The notes below the pieces were generated by a model. That model did no database searches. It saw only the letters and a program-made list of their open reading frames with translations, and was not told the DNA's origin. From the NCBI GenBank assembly GCA_016432265.1, contig CP066681.1:1452342-1516341 (forward strand): a stretch of 64,000 nt of DNA, in the 5' to 3' direction. Source of the DNA: Micavibrio aeruginosavorus. Lineage in GTDB: Bacteria > Pseudomonadota > Alphaproteobacteria > Micavibrionales > Micavibrionaceae. This document shows positions 19,148 to 28,506 of this stretch, piece by piece; position 1 is the stretch's first letter, and each line of letters begins with the position of its first letter. A program made the position numbers and the translations under genes.

Positions 19148-19995
19148 AAACTGAAACGGGGATAGAACGCCTCGGCGTGATCGCCGGGACGGGGAGGTTG
19201 CCTGCACGCTTGCTGGCCGCTTGCGATCATGCCGGGATTGACGTTTTTGTGGTCGGGTTCGAGGGGCAGACGGACAAAGGCCTGTATAAAGACCGGCAAT
19301 TTATGAATACCCGCATTGGCGCTGCCGGAACGATCATCAACACCTTAAAAGCCCATGATATACGCGATCTGGTTATGATCGGTGCGATCAAGCGCCCGAC
19401 ATTGATGGATTTGAAGCCGGATTTGCGGACAGCGCGCTTTTTTGCCAAGGTGAGTTTGCGCGCTTTGGGTGATGACGGTCTTCTGAAAGCTATGAAAGGT
19501 GAACTGGAGCGGGAAGGGTTCCGCATTCATGGCGTGCAGAAATTCGCTCATGACCTGTTGGCGTCCGAGGGGGCTCTTGGACGGTATAAGCCTGCGCGCC
19601 ACGATTGGCCGGATATTCGCCGTGGCATTGAAGTGTTGCGGGCTTTGGGGGCGATGGACGTTGGGCAGTCGACTATCGTGCAGGACGGCGTTGTTCTGGG
19701 AATCGAGGCCACCGAAGGCACGGATGAATTAATTCGTCGCTGTGGGGCATACCGTAAAAAGGGAAATTCCGGAGTTTTGGTCAAGCTGGCCAAGCCCGGG
19801 CAAGACGAAACCCTTGATCTGCCGACGGTCGGGCCGGAAACTATACGATTGTGCGCCGAAGCGGGATTGATCGGCATCGTGCTGGAGGCTGGACGTAGTC
19901 TGATCGTCGAGCCGGAAGATGTCGCTGAACTTGCCAACAAACACAGGATATTTGTGGTGGCGATCAAGCCTGATGAGGTATCTGATGAGTTGTGA
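19120..19995 (+). CDS. lpxI: UDP-2,3-diacylglucosamine pyrophosphatase LpxI
   Basis: A 291-residue DUF1009-family protein: LGVIAGTGRLPARLL at the N-terminus, MIGAIKRPTLMDLKPDL in the middle and GIEATEGTDELIRRCG in the C-terminal catalytic domain. LpxI hydrolyses UDP-2,3-diacylglucosamine to lipid X in alphaproteobacteria, replacing LpxH; its presence is good evidence for the class. It overlaps lpxA by 28 bases and lpxB by 11 bases, giving tight coupling of three consecutive lipid A steps. Confidence 0.95.
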   Translation: MSATEKSSLKTETGIERLGVIAGTGRLPARLLAACDHAGIDVFVVGFEGQTDKGLYKDRQFMNTRIGAAGTIINTLKAHDIRDLVMIGAIKRPTLMDLKPDLRTARFFAKVSLRALGDDGLLKAMKGELEREGFRIHGVQKFAHDLLASEGALGRYKPARHDWPDIRRGIEVLRALGAMDVGQSTIVQDGVVLGIEATEGTDELIRRCGAYRKKGNSGVLVKLAKPGQDETLDLPTVGPETIRLCAEAGLIGIVLEAGRSLIVEPEDVAELANKHRIFVVAIKPDEVSDEL

Positions 19996-21145
19996 TCCGT
20001 CCTATTACCTGATTGCGGGCGAGGCTTCCGGCGATATGTTGGGCGCACGGTTAATGCAGGCCTTGCAGCAGAGTGGCGGTCAGCGTGCCGGTTTTTATGG
20101 TGTCGGTGGATCGGCGATGAAGGGGCATGGCTTAAAAAGCCTCTTTCCGATGGAAGATTTGTCCGTGATGGGTGTGGCGGAAGTGTTGCCGCGCCTGCCG
20201 TTGATCCTTTCCCGTATCCGCCAGACGGTTGATGACGTGATAAAAAAAAATCCGGGATTGGTTATCACGATAGACTCTCCCGATTTTTCCTTCCGTGTGG
20301 CGAAAGGTCTGCGCGAGGCGGGATACAAGGGTAAGATGGTTCATTATGTGGCCCCTACGGTGTGGGCGTGGCGGGCCGAGCGTGCCAAGAAAGTTGCCGC
20401 TCTTTATGACGGGATTTTATGCCTGCTGCCGTTCGAACCGGGATACTTCACCCGCGAAGGGATGAGGGCTGAATTTGTCGGCCATTCTGTCCTTGAGGCT
20501 GGTTGGGATCATACAGATCCTTCAGGAGTCAGGCTTCATTATGGCATCCCTGCCAATAAAAAGGTACTGGGCCTGTTGTTTGGCAGCCGCGTAGGCGAAC
20601 TCAATCGCATAGGGCCGGTTATACGCGAGGCTGCTTTGATACTGGCTCGCGAGATTCCCGACCTGCATATTGTCAGCGTCACTTTGGCGCACGTTGAAAA
20701 GCTGGCGCGCAACCTGTTGCAGGAAATACCTTGCGGCGTCACCGTGGTTAATGATCCATTGCATAAATTTCATGCCTTTTCCGCCATGGACTCGGCGATC
20801 GCAACGTCGGGTACGGTGGGTCTTGAACTGGCTGTGGCGGGTGTGCCTCATGTGATTGCCTACCGCATGAACCCACTGACTCACGCGTTGGTACGGCCGA
20901 AAATCACGGCCAAGTATGCGCATCTGGTTAATATCCTGCTGAATTATCCGCTGGTACCGGAGTTCATCCAGAAAGATTGTCGACCCGAAAACCTGGCCAA
21001 GGCAGCGGGATTGTATCTGCGCGATTATAACGCTGTCACGTACCAGAAAGAGGGGTTCCGTTCCGCCATGCATCTGATTCAAGGCAACCATGGGGGAACG
21101 CCATCGCAACAGGCGGCGGCGTTCATTCAATCTTTAGCGGCTTAA
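19985..21145 (+). CDS. lpxB: Lipid-A-disaccharide synthase
   Basis: A 386-residue glycosyltransferase joining lipid X and UDP-diacylglucosamine. Typical segments are YYLIAGEASGDMLGARL at the N-terminus, DSPDFSFRVAKGLR, HYVAPTVWAWRAERAKK, LLPFEPGYF, GHSVLE, LGLLFGSRVGEL and ATSGTVGLELAVAGVPHVIAYR. ATG 19985 is chosen because LpxB begins directly before the LIAGEASGD motif; upstream in-frame ATGs lie within the lpxI coding sequence. It converges with gltA after a short gap. Confidence 0.96.
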   Translation: MSCDPSYYLIAGEASGDMLGARLMQALQQSGGQRAGFYGVGGSAMKGHGLKSLFPMEDLSVMGVAEVLPRLPLILSRIRQTVDDVIKKNPGLVITIDSPDFSFRVAKGLREAGYKGKMVHYVAPTVWAWRAERAKKVAALYDGILCLLPFEPGYFTREGMRAEFVGHSVLEAGWDHTDPSGVRLHYGIPANKKVLGLLFGSRVGELNRIGPVIREAALILAREIPDLHIVSVTLAHVEKLARNLLQEIPCGVTVVNDPLHKFHAFSAMDSAIATSGTVGLELAVAGVPHVIAYRMNPLTHALVRPKITAKYAHLVNILLNYPLVPEFIQKDCRPENLAKAAGLYLRDYNAVTYQKEGFRSAMHLIQGNHGGTPSQQAAAFIQSLAA

Positions 21146-21162
21146 GCGGCTATAAGAAGCGA

Positions 21163-22488
21163 TCACTTGCGTTTATCGATAGGGACGAAGGCGCGCTCTG
21201 TCGCTCCGGTGTAGAGCTGGCGGGGGCGGCCAATCTTCAGTGAGGGTTCTTCGATCATTTCTTTCCACTGCGAGATCCACCCTACTGTGCGGGCGACAGC
21301 GAACAGCACTGTAAACATGCTGGTCGGAAAGCCCATAGCCTTGAGGATGATGCCTGAGTAGAAATCGACGTTGGGGAACAGCTTGCGCTCGATGAAGTAC
21401 GGATCGCTGAGGGCGATACGCTCCAGCTCCATCGCCAATTCAAGATGAGGATCGTTGATATTCAGTTCCTTCAGGACTGCGTCGCACTCGGCTTTCATCA
21501 CCTTGGCGCGTGGATCGTAATTCCTGTAGACGCGGTGACCGAATCCCATCAGGCGGGTATTGTCCTGCTTTTCCTTCACCTTGCGCAGAAACTCAGGGAT
21601 GTTGTCTTTATGGCCAATTTGTTCAAGCATTTCGATCACGGCCTGATTGGCGCCGCCATGGGCCGGGCCCCACAGAGAGGCGATACCGGCGGCGATGCAG
21701 GCGAAGGGGTTGGCTTGCGAAGAGCCGGCGATGCGTACCGTGGAAGTGGAGGCATTCTGCTCATGGTCGGCATGGAGAATAAAAATCTTATCCATAGCGC
21801 GTGCCAGCACAGGATTGACGCGGTAGGGTTCAGCCGGAACGCCAAAGCACATATAAAGGAAGTTTTCAGCGAAGCTGAGGTCGTTGCGTGGATACATGAA
21901 GGGCTGGCCAATCGAGTATTTATAAGACATGGCTGCCAGAGTGGGCAGCTTGGCGATCAGTCGGTGCGCGGATATTTCACGTTGCGCCGGATCCCAGATG
22001 TCCAGAGAGTCATGATAGAAGGCGGCCAGCGCAGCCACAACGCCGCACATCACGGCCATCGGGTGGGCGTCGCGGCGGAATCCGCGGTAGAAGAAATGCA
22101 ATTGCTCGTGCACCATCGTGTGATAAGTAATGTTGTGCACGAACTCCTGATATTGCACTACGTTAGGCAAATCGCCGTAAAGCAGAGCGTAAGCTACTTC
22201 GAGGAAGGTGCTATGCGCGGCCAGTTCTTCGATCTTGTAACCGCGGTGCATCAGCACGCCTTTATCACCGTCAATGTAGGTAATGCGCGATTTGCAACTG
22301 GCGGTCGAGGTATAGCTGGGATCGAATGTGAACATGCCGGTTTCATCATACAGCTTGCGCACGTCTATGGTCTTGGGGCCCGTCGAACCTTCAAGAATCG
22401 GGAGTTTCCAGCTCTTCCCTGTTTCATCATCGGTCAGGGTGAATGTGGCACCAGGGACTTCGGAAGGCTTGGCGGCGGGATTGGACAT
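21163..22488 (-). CDS. gltA: Citrate synthase
   Basis: A 441-residue type II (hexameric, NADH-class length) citrate synthase condensing acetyl-CoA with oxaloacetate. Visible motifs: [40 protein letters not shown] and [15 protein letters not shown], then [15 protein letters not shown] with an active-site His. The start at 22488 is preceded by a well-formed sigma70-type promoter. It is downstream of gltX and the M48 peptidase on the minus strand and convergent with lpxB. Confidence 0.98.
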   Translation of the reverse strand: MSNPAAKPSEVPGATFTLTDDETGKSWKLPILEGSTGPKTIDVRKLYDETGMFTFDPSYTSTASCKSRITYIDGDKGVLMHRGYKIEELAAHSTFLEVAYALLYGDLPNVVQYQEFVHNITYHTMVHEQLHFFYRGFRRDAHPMAVMCGVVAALAAFYHDSLDIWDPAQREISAHRLIAKLPTLAAMSYKYSIGQPFMYPRNDLSFAENFLYMCFGVPAEPYRVNPVLARAMDKIFILHADHEQNASTSTVRIAGSSQANPFACIAAGIASLWGPAHGGANQAVIEMLEQIGHKDNIPEFLRKVKEKQDNTRLMGFGHRVYRNYDPRAKVMKAECDAVLKELNINDPHLELAMELERIALSDPYFIERKLFPNVDFYSGIILKAMGFPTSMFTVLFAVARTVGWISQWKEMIEEPSLKIGRPRQLYTGATERAFVPIDKRK

Positions 22489-22526
22489 GTTGAAAACCTT
22501 TAGGGCAGGAGTGATTCACTAGAGAA

Positions 22527-22555
22527 AATATAATCCTGCCATGCAGCAAGATCAA
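22527..22555 (-). promoter_or_regulatory. Likely sigma70 promoter of gltA
   Basis: On the minus strand TTGATC (22550-22555) and TATATT (22527-22532) are separated by exactly 17 bases and lie 39 bases upstream of the gltA start. An inverted repeat GGCAGGA/TCCTGCC (22504-22510 and 22534-22540) spans the -10 region and likely transcription start, so an operator is possible but unproven. Confidence 0.55.
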
Positions 22556-22625
22556 ACCGTGAACCGGATTGTACTCCCCGGAAAGTTAAAAATCCGTGGA
22601 TGATTTATTTGTCAGAATGATGTGA

Positions 22626-23870
22626 TTATGCTGCCGGGGCAGGCATCAGCCTCGTCGCCATCTTATGAATGGTTTCATAGGGGATATAGGCTGTCGGCGA
22701 AAGGTCAAGCGGCCCCTGTGCAGCCTTGAGGATTTCGTTATCGCCATAACCTTGCTGCCGGGCAATCGCCGTCAGGCGGCCGATCCGGCTTTCCGTCGCC
22801 GGATGGGTTGAGATTGCCCGTTTCCAAGCCCGATCAATGAAGTCTGGTTGGGGCACGTTTTCCTTTCCGCCATAGGCTTTTTCAATCGAGCGGACTTGGA
22901 GGGTGTCAAGCTTTCTTAAGGCTGTGATCAGCGCCAGCGGGTTGGCGCCTAGTTTTACAGCTCCTTTATCGGCTTGATACTCAAGGGAACGGCTTAACCC
23001 GCCGAGGGCGGCCTTGATCCCTGTATTGATAGTCACCGCCACGGCCCATAGCGGTGCAAACGCAGGGTTAACCCAACTAAAATAACCTACGCCGGCTAAA
23101 GAGGAGGCGGCGCTAATATTGCGGCTCATGAGGCCTTTCAGGCGGCGTTCATGCAGGGTTAGTTGATCGCCTTCCTTGCCGCTGAGTTCTTTTTGAGGAT
23201 GAAGGCTTCTAACCCATGCGCCCGCGGCAATTCCGGTCGCAAGGCCGCCGACAAATGTCCAGAATCCGCCTGCGAGCATGCCCAGAAGCACTGTCATGCG
23301 GTTTGTTAATTTTGTGATGGTGCTCAATACGGTGAGTGGTACATTCACATGCTGGTGGCGGGCAGCGGCGTGGGCGAATTCATGAGCCAGCACAGCTTTC
23401 TCTTCGTCGTCGTTCAGGAGCGCCAGTAACGGCTCTGAAATCATGATCACGGGTTTGCCAAGGTGAAGAGCCGACGCATTCGGCATGAGGCTTGAAGCGC
23501 GCAAGGCCTTGTTAATTTGCTTCTTGATTTTTGCCTGTTCTTCTGTGTCCTGGTCTGTCACCGGCTTGGCCTTGAAATCGTAAATCGGATACTGATCCGC
23601 CTTCAGGCCAGAGGCTTGGTAAAGCTCCCGGGCGATTTTACCCAGCCGGGGCGAGAGTTCATGAATATCGGGGTGGGGCTGCAGGGTGTTTTCCATCACA
23701 TCCTTGCTATTTTTGAGGCTGGCCCAGAAATAGCCGGTGGAAAAGAAAGCAATGCCGCCGATGACCCAAGGGTTTCCCAAGGCAAAGGAAAGGGCGGACA
23801 TCCCTGCCATGCCGCTGTAGTGCGCTGCAATTCCAAGATAATTGCGCAGTCCGTAAAGACGTGTATTCAT
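22626..23870 (-). CDS. M48-family membrane zinc metallopeptidase
   Basis: A 414-residue protein with the zinc motif HEFAHAAARH preceded by DDEEKAVLA, and the third ligand region LEYQADKGAVKLG about 120 residues later, as in HtpX/Ste24-type M48 peptidases. Hydrophobic segments occur near residues 15-50 and on both sides of the HExxH motif, so the catalytic domain is membrane-anchored. It probably takes part in membrane-protein quality control, but the substrate is unknown. It lies between gltX and gltA on the same strand; its ribosome binding site is inside a small inverted repeat. Confidence 0.85.
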   Translation of the reverse strand: MNTRLYGLRNYLGIAAHYSGMAGMSALSFALGNPWVIGGIAFFSTGYFWASLKNSKDVMENTLQPHPDIHELSPRLGKIARELYQASGLKADQYPIYDFKAKPVTDQDTEEQAKIKKQINKALRASSLMPNASALHLGKPVIMISEPLLALLNDDEEKAVLAHEFAHAAARHQHVNVPLTVLSTITKLTNRMTVLLGMLAGGFWTFVGGLATGIAAGAWVRSLHPQKELSGKEGDQLTLHERRLKGLMSRNISAASSLAGVGYFSWVNPAFAPLWAVAVTINTGIKAALGGLSRSLEYQADKGAVKLGANPLALITALRKLDTLQVRSIEKAYGGKENVPQPDFIDRAWKRAISTHPATESRIGRLTAIARQQGYGDNEILKAAQGPLDLSPTAYIPYETIHKMATRLMPAPAA

Positions 23871-23876
23871 AAACGT

Positions 23877-23901
23877 TCCCTGCTGTGAGATCCTGCAGGG
23901 A
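23877..23901 (-). promoter_or_regulatory. Inverted repeat covering the ribosome binding site of the M48 gene
   Basis: TCCCTGC (23877-23883) and GCAGGGA (23895-23901) are perfect complements with an 11-base loop. Read on the minus strand, the proximal arm supplies the AGGGA ribosome binding site six to seven bases before the ATG. The hairpin could mask translation initiation or simply end gltX transcription; neither is shown. Confidence 0.35.
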
Positions 23902-23926
23902 GGATTCCAGATTTATTGTTATTATG

Positions 23927-25312
23927 TCAAGAAATACAGGATAGGCGCCTCAGAACTTCGTCTTTTCCCAAGATTACCGCCGCGTGAAAGACTGAGGGTG
24001 AAACAGTGGTTCCTGTCAGGGCTGCGCGGAGCGGCATGGCCACCTTGCCGAGCTTGCCGCCTTGCAGATCGTTGGCTATCTCTTTGCAAGTCAGTTCAAT
24101 GGATTCTGGCGTAAAGCTCTCAAGTTGGTTGAATTTCTCGGCCAGCGCCTTGAGAACGGCGGGATCGAGATTGGCTTTGGCTTTTTCATCAAAATCCAAT
24201 GGCACAGATTTACAGTAAAAGGCACCCTCGTCGGCCATCTGCAGCAAAGTTTTGGCGCGATTTTTGAGTTCATCCATTCCAGCCAGCAGGCGTTGCCTGC
24301 CCAGATGGTCAACTTTGATGCCTTTCTTTTCAATAAACGGAACGACCAGATCGACCAGGCGCCGATTGTCGGCTTCTTTCATATAATGGGCGTTCACGTT
24401 CTCAAGCTTGGCGAAGTCGAAACGAGCAGGCGAACGATGAACATGGTCGAGGTCGAACCACTCTATGGCTTGCTCGGTGGAGATGATTTCATCGTCGCCA
24501 TGGCTCCATCCCAGACGGAGCAGGTAATTGCGCATCGCTTCAGGCAGGTAACCCATGTTGGCGTATTCGGCCACGGCGGTCGCGCCGTGGCGCTTGGAGA
24601 GTTTTGCTCCATCGGGGCCGAGGATGAGCGGCAGGTGGGCGTAAACAGGGATGTTCCAGTCCATCGCTTCGTATATGATATTCTGACGGAACGTGTTGTT
24701 CAGGTGATCGTCGCCGCGAATGACGTGCGTGACGCCCATATCATGATCGTCAACGACAACGGCCAGCATGTAGGTTGGCGTTCCGTCAGAGCGCAGGATT
24801 ATGAAGTCGTCAAGTTGCTCGTTGTTGACGGTGACCTCGCCTTGCACGCGGTCATTCACAACGCTGGCCCCGCCTATAGGGGCTTTGATGCGGATAACGG
24901 GTTTCACGCCTGCAGGCGGCGTAGCTGTACTGTCGCGCCAGCGCCGGTCATACATTGCCAGTGACCCTTCGGCCTTGGCCTTTTCGCGCATGGTTTCAAG
25001 CTCCTCAGGCGAGCAATAGCAGTAATAAGCTTTGCCGGCCTTCAGCATTTCATGAGCCACTTCGGCATGGCGGTCGCGGCGTTCGAATTGCGAGAGGATC
25101 GGGCCATCCCATGTCAGGCCCAGCCATGTCAGGCCGTCCTTGATCGACTCCACGAATTCGGGGGCGTAACGGGCGCGGTCGGTATCTTCAATACGGAATT
25201 GCATCTGCCCTTTGTAATGCTGTGCGAACAGCCAGTTATAAAGCGCGGTGCGGGCCGTGCCGATGTGCATTAAACCTGTGGGGGAAGGTGGGATTCTGGT
25301 TACAACCGTCAT
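23927..25312 (-). CDS. gltX: Glutamyl-tRNA synthetase
   Basis: A 461-residue class I aminoacyl-tRNA synthetase. The HIGH-type motif is in PSPTGLMHIGTARTALYNWL, FRIEDTDRARY follows, and the KMSKS-type motif is KLSKRHGA. Many alphaproteobacteria have two GluRS paralogues, one charging tRNA-Gln for later amidation; I cannot tell which role this one has. It is divergent from comEC, matching the gltX-comEC-lexA neighbourhood known in this class. Confidence 0.96.
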   Translation of the reverse strand: MTVVTRIPPSPTGLMHIGTARTALYNWLFAQHYKGQMQFRIEDTDRARYAPEFVESIKDGLTWLGLTWDGPILSQFERRDRHAEVAHEMLKAGKAYYCYCSPEELETMREKAKAEGSLAMYDRRWRDSTATPPAGVKPVIRIKAPIGGASVVNDRVQGEVTVNNEQLDDFIILRSDGTPTYMLAVVVDDHDMGVTHVIRGDDHLNNTFRQNIIYEAMDWNIPVYAHLPLILGPDGAKLSKRHGATAVAEYANMGYLPEAMRNYLLRLGWSHGDDEIISTEQAIEWFDLDHVHRSPARFDFAKLENVNAHYMKEADNRRLVDLVVPFIEKKGIKVDHLGRQRLLAGMDELKNRAKTLLQMADEGAFYCKSVPLDFDEKAKANLDPAVLKALAEKFNQLESFTPESIELTCKEIANDLQGGKLGKVAMPLRAALTGTTVSPSVFHAAVILGKDEVLRRLSCIS

Positions 25313-25388
25313 TTTTAAAGCCTTTGTTTTTTGCTGCGGGAGAGTGTAAGACTTTTCAGAATAAACGCAACAGGGAGCTTGCCGCCGA

Positions 25389-27527
25389 ATGGCCCGGGAG
25401 GGGGAAATTCAGCATTATGCGGGCGTGCGGGCCAGTCAGGGTACTGATGGTAAAGCGCGGTTGCTGGCGGCTGTCTTCGCGCAGAAGGAGCGCCTTTTCT
25501 TGTTCTCACCCGTCCTGCTGGGGGTTGGGATATCCCTTTATTTCTCGCTACGGACGGAACCGCCTTCATGGCTTTGCCTGTCTGCGCCGTTGTTGCTGGC
25601 GGCTTTACTCTTTGGGCTATGGCCGCGACGTCTGCAGAATGGAGTTTTCTATATGTTGGCTTTGATGGCCATATCGGGATTTTTGCTGTCGGCAGGGGTT
25701 GCCGTCGCCAAGGCGCGCACCATGCTGGTCAGCGCACCGATATTGGAGAAGCCTATGGGCCCGGTGGATGTCGTTGGCAGGATTGCCGCGCTCGAAACTC
25801 TCGAAGCAGGGGAAGGTGTGCGGCTGCTGCTGAGGGATCTGGCGGTTGAAGATATAGCCCCGGCAGATACGCCGCACACGATCAGAATCAAGGTGCGCAG
25901 AATGCCGCTGGAGGGTTTGCGGCCCGGCGACAGGATCAGCGTGCTGGCGGAGTTGAATCCGCCGTCTGCACCCGTAGCGCCCGGGGCATATGACTTTCAG
26001 CGTATGGCCTATTTCCGGCAGATGGGCGCTTTCGGATTCAGTTATCGCGAGCCGGTGGTAATAGGAAGAGCGGCAGCGGGAGCATCGCTGTGGCTTGAAA
26101 GCTTGCGGCAACATATCATTGGGCGTATTGCCCGGGTGATACCGCTGCGCGAAGCCGGTATCGCGAATGCCTTGATGACGGGTGAGCGTACCGCGATTGC
26201 CGCCGCGGACATGGATGACATGCGCAATTCAGGGCTGGTGCATATCATCTCCATTTCCGGGCTTCATATAAGCATGATTGCCGGAGTGATTTTCTTCACC
26301 CTGCGGCTGGCGATGGCTTGTTTCCCGACCTTTGCTGTTTATCACCCCATCAAGAAATATGCGGCGATTGGGGCGCTGCTGTTTACGGTTTTGTATACGG
26401 GATTGGTCGGGGCTACGGTGCCAACAGTGCGGTCAGTGATTATGACCGGGCTGGTGCTTCTGGCGGTGATGCTTGACCGGATTCCCGTGTCGTTGCGCGT
26501 GGTGGCGATTGCGGCCCTTATTATTCTTGCTACTGTTCCGGAAGCCGTGGTGGGCCCCAGTTTTCAGATGTCGTTCGCTGCGGTCATGGGGCTGGTGGCG
26601 TTTTATGAAGCCACACGCGATCAGTGGGTGGCCGTATACAGGCGTTGCGGATGGTTCCGCCGGGGGTTGATATATCTGGCCGGGATTTGCGTTACGACAG
26701 TGATCGCCAGCATCGCGACGGCGCCTTTCAGTATTTATCATTTCCAGCAATTCGCCAACTATGGTCTGCTGGCCAATTTACTGGCTGTACCGCTGACATC
26801 GTTTGTAATCATGCCGGCGATGCTTCTGGGCTATTTGCTGATGCCGCTGGGATGGGAGGCTCCTGCCCTGTGGGCTATGGGACAAGGGATTAGCGGCATG
26901 ATCGGTATTTCCCATTTTGTGGCAAATTTGCCGCATGCTGTATCGATGCCGTATGCGTGGCCTCTATCCGCGTTATTATGTTTTTCAGCGGGATGGATTT
27001 TTCTTTGTTTACTGCAAGGGTGGGGGCGCCTTTTGAGTGTTGTCCCGGTTATAGCCGGGATTATTACAGTTTTGATAGCATCGCCGCCCGACCTTTTAAT
27101 AAGCGCATCCGGCAAGCTGATGGCTGTGAAAGATCCCGAGGGCAAAGTCTATATGTCGACGGTGAAGGCGGAAAAATTCGTCGCGGAATCGTGGATGCGC
27201 GTGCTGGGGCGCGGCGGCGAGATACCTGAAATCTTGCTCAGCCATCCGGCTGCGGCCTGTGATGAATGGGCCTGCCGGTTGACGTTGAAGGATAAAAAAA
27301 TATCCTTTGCCTTTCATTCAGCCGCACATGGAGAAGAATGCCGCTGGGCGGATATTGTGCTGGCCGATGATCCGGTCAGGGTTCGTCCATGCATGGCAAA
27401 AACAACGATTGACCGGTTCGATGTCTGGAAGAACGGGGTTCATGCGATCTGGCTGAATGAAGAGACGATCCAGTCTGTCGGCGAAAGGCGGGGCCATAGG
27501 CCATGGACGATCTCGAACAGCCGCTGA
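25389..27527 (+). CDS. comEC: ComEC/Rec2-family DNA uptake channel protein
   Basis: A 712-residue polytopic membrane protein. The N-terminal region has transmembrane helices (residues ~35-110) and a DUF4131-like OB region (VDVVGRIAALETLEAGEGVR), followed by the competence domain with MTGERTAI and HIISISGLHISMIAGVIFF and about ten further hydrophobic segments. The C-terminal periplasmic part is short and lacks the full metallo-beta-lactamase motif set. ComEC carries single-stranded DNA across the inner membrane in transformable bacteria. The start at 25389 is preceded by GGGAG; gltX is divergent. Confidence 0.93.
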   Translation: MAREGEIQHYAGVRASQGTDGKARLLAAVFAQKERLFLFSPVLLGVGISLYFSLRTEPPSWLCLSAPLLLAALLFGLWPRRLQNGVFYMLALMAISGFLLSAGVAVAKARTMLVSAPILEKPMGPVDVVGRIAALETLEAGEGVRLLLRDLAVEDIAPADTPHTIRIKVRRMPLEGLRPGDRISVLAELNPPSAPVAPGAYDFQRMAYFRQMGAFGFSYREPVVIGRAAAGASLWLESLRQHIIGRIARVIPLREAGIANALMTGERTAIAAADMDDMRNSGLVHIISISGLHISMIAGVIFFTLRLAMACFPTFAVYHPIKKYAAIGALLFTVLYTGLVGATVPTVRSVIMTGLVLLAVMLDRIPVSLRVVAIAALIILATVPEAVVGPSFQMSFAAVMGLVAFYEATRDQWVAVYRRCGWFRRGLIYLAGICVTTVIASIATAPFSIYHFQQFANYGLLANLLAVPLTSFVIMPAMLLGYLLMPLGWEAPALWAMGQGISGMIGISHFVANLPHAVSMPYAWPLSALLCFSAGWIFLCLLQGWGRLLSVVPVIAGIITVLIASPPDLLISASGKLMAVKDPEGKVYMSTVKAEKFVAESWMRVLGRGGEIPEILLSHPAAACDEWACRLTLKDKKISFAFHSAAHGEECRWADIVLADDPVRVRPCMAKTTIDRFDVWKNGVHAIWLNEETIQSVGERRGHRPWTISNSR

Positions 27528-27543
27528 TGGGTTACGATGGCGG

Positions 27544-28506
27544 TTATTCTTCGCGCGGGTGTTTGTCAAAAAAGCTGAGCATTGCAGCCGTAGCTGAAAA
27601 CCCCAGATAGAAAGAGCCGTCATCAAGTTCGGAATATATTCCCTGACTGGCGCCGGGCCAGTTATGGCCGCAATTGCGGATCGTGTTCAGCACAACGGAA
27701 ACGTTCCCCGCGCAATGGTGGCTGGCCAATGTTGTAATGTTTCCGGATTCATTTTCTTCCGGAGGGGTCTGGCATTTGTTTTCCTGCAGCCAGAATTGAT
27801 GGATATCGCTTATGGGTTTGAAGGGCGCTTCGACTTCGGATTTCATGCCACTTTTTTTGCCGATCCCGCCTTTTGCCGGTACGACATTATCAGCCAAACC
27901 GTGAAACATGATAATTGAAACGGGGGCGATAGGCCGGGGCTGGTCGTCGAACATCGCGCCCGCGACAACCCCCACAGCGGCGAGACGATCGCCCAGGCGG
28001 CTGGCCAGCCTGTAAGCCAGCATGCCACCGTTGGAGAACCCGGCTATATAGATGCGCTTCCGGTCAACGGGCAGGGTTTGCACGAGTTCAGTCAGCAGGG
28101 CTTCGATAAATTCTTCATCTGCGGCAAGGTTCTCTTGCGCGCTACTGCAGCAGGCTCTGGCATTCCAATAGCGCCGTGTGTCGCTGTCTCCGGTGCCCAC
28201 AGGATAGGCTACGATCATGTCGTCTTCGCGGGCCCTGGTTGAGAATTGCGTAGCATCAATCAGTCTTTCAGGGCTGCTGCCGCCGCCGTGCAGCGCGATG
28301 ATCAATGGGTATTGGAAGGCGTTTTCTTTTAGCGACGAGGGCGCGTAGAGGTAGTAGGCGCGTTCCTGTCCCTGTATAGTGAGGCTGCGTTTTTGATGGC
28401 CGGATGGTTCAGCCCAAGCCGTTTGCCCCGATAGCAACAACAATATAAAGCTGATGGCCGCGATGGCGAGGCGGTAGCGGGCCGGGTGAAGGGGCTTACG
28501 GGTCAA
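27544..28506 (-). CDS. Secreted PHB depolymerase/feruloyl esterase-like alpha/beta hydrolase (LpqC family)
   Basis: A 320-residue protein with a signal peptide (AIAAISFILLLLSGQTAWA), the oxyanion motif LIIALHGGGSSPERL, a Cys pair in RACCSS, the nucleophile elbow AGFSNGGMLAYRL, an Asp in HGLADNVVP and a His in CGHNWPG. These match the esterase/PHB depolymerase family often annotated LpqC. The start is TTG at 28506, overlapping the lexA stop as TTGA, so it is translated after lexA. The substrate is unknown; link to polymer storage is not established. It converges with comEC after 16 bases. Confidence 0.82.
   Translation of the reverse strand: MTRKPLHPARYRLAIAAISFILLLLSGQTAWAEPSGHQKRSLTIQGQERAYYLYAPSSLKENAFQYPLIIALHGGGSSPERLIDATQFSTRAREDDMIVAYPVGTGDSDTRRYWNARACCSSAQENLAADEEFIEALLTELVQTLPVDRKRIYIAGFSNGGMLAYRLASRLGDRLAAVGVVAGAMFDDQPRPIAPVSIIMFHGLADNVVPAKGGIGKKSGMKSEVEAPFKPISDIHQFWLQENKCQTPPEENESGNITTLASHHCAGNVSVVLNTIRNCGHNWPGASQGIYSELDDGSFYLGFSATAAMLSFFDKHPREE

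Noticed and set aside
21445..22503. Plus-strand ORF of 352 codons opposite gltA
   Set aside because: The minus strand encodes full-length citrate synthase; the opposite frame has no family signature.
24062..24964. Plus-strand ORF of 300 codons opposite gltX
   Set aside because: It is a shadow frame; the gltX motifs are intact on the minus strand.
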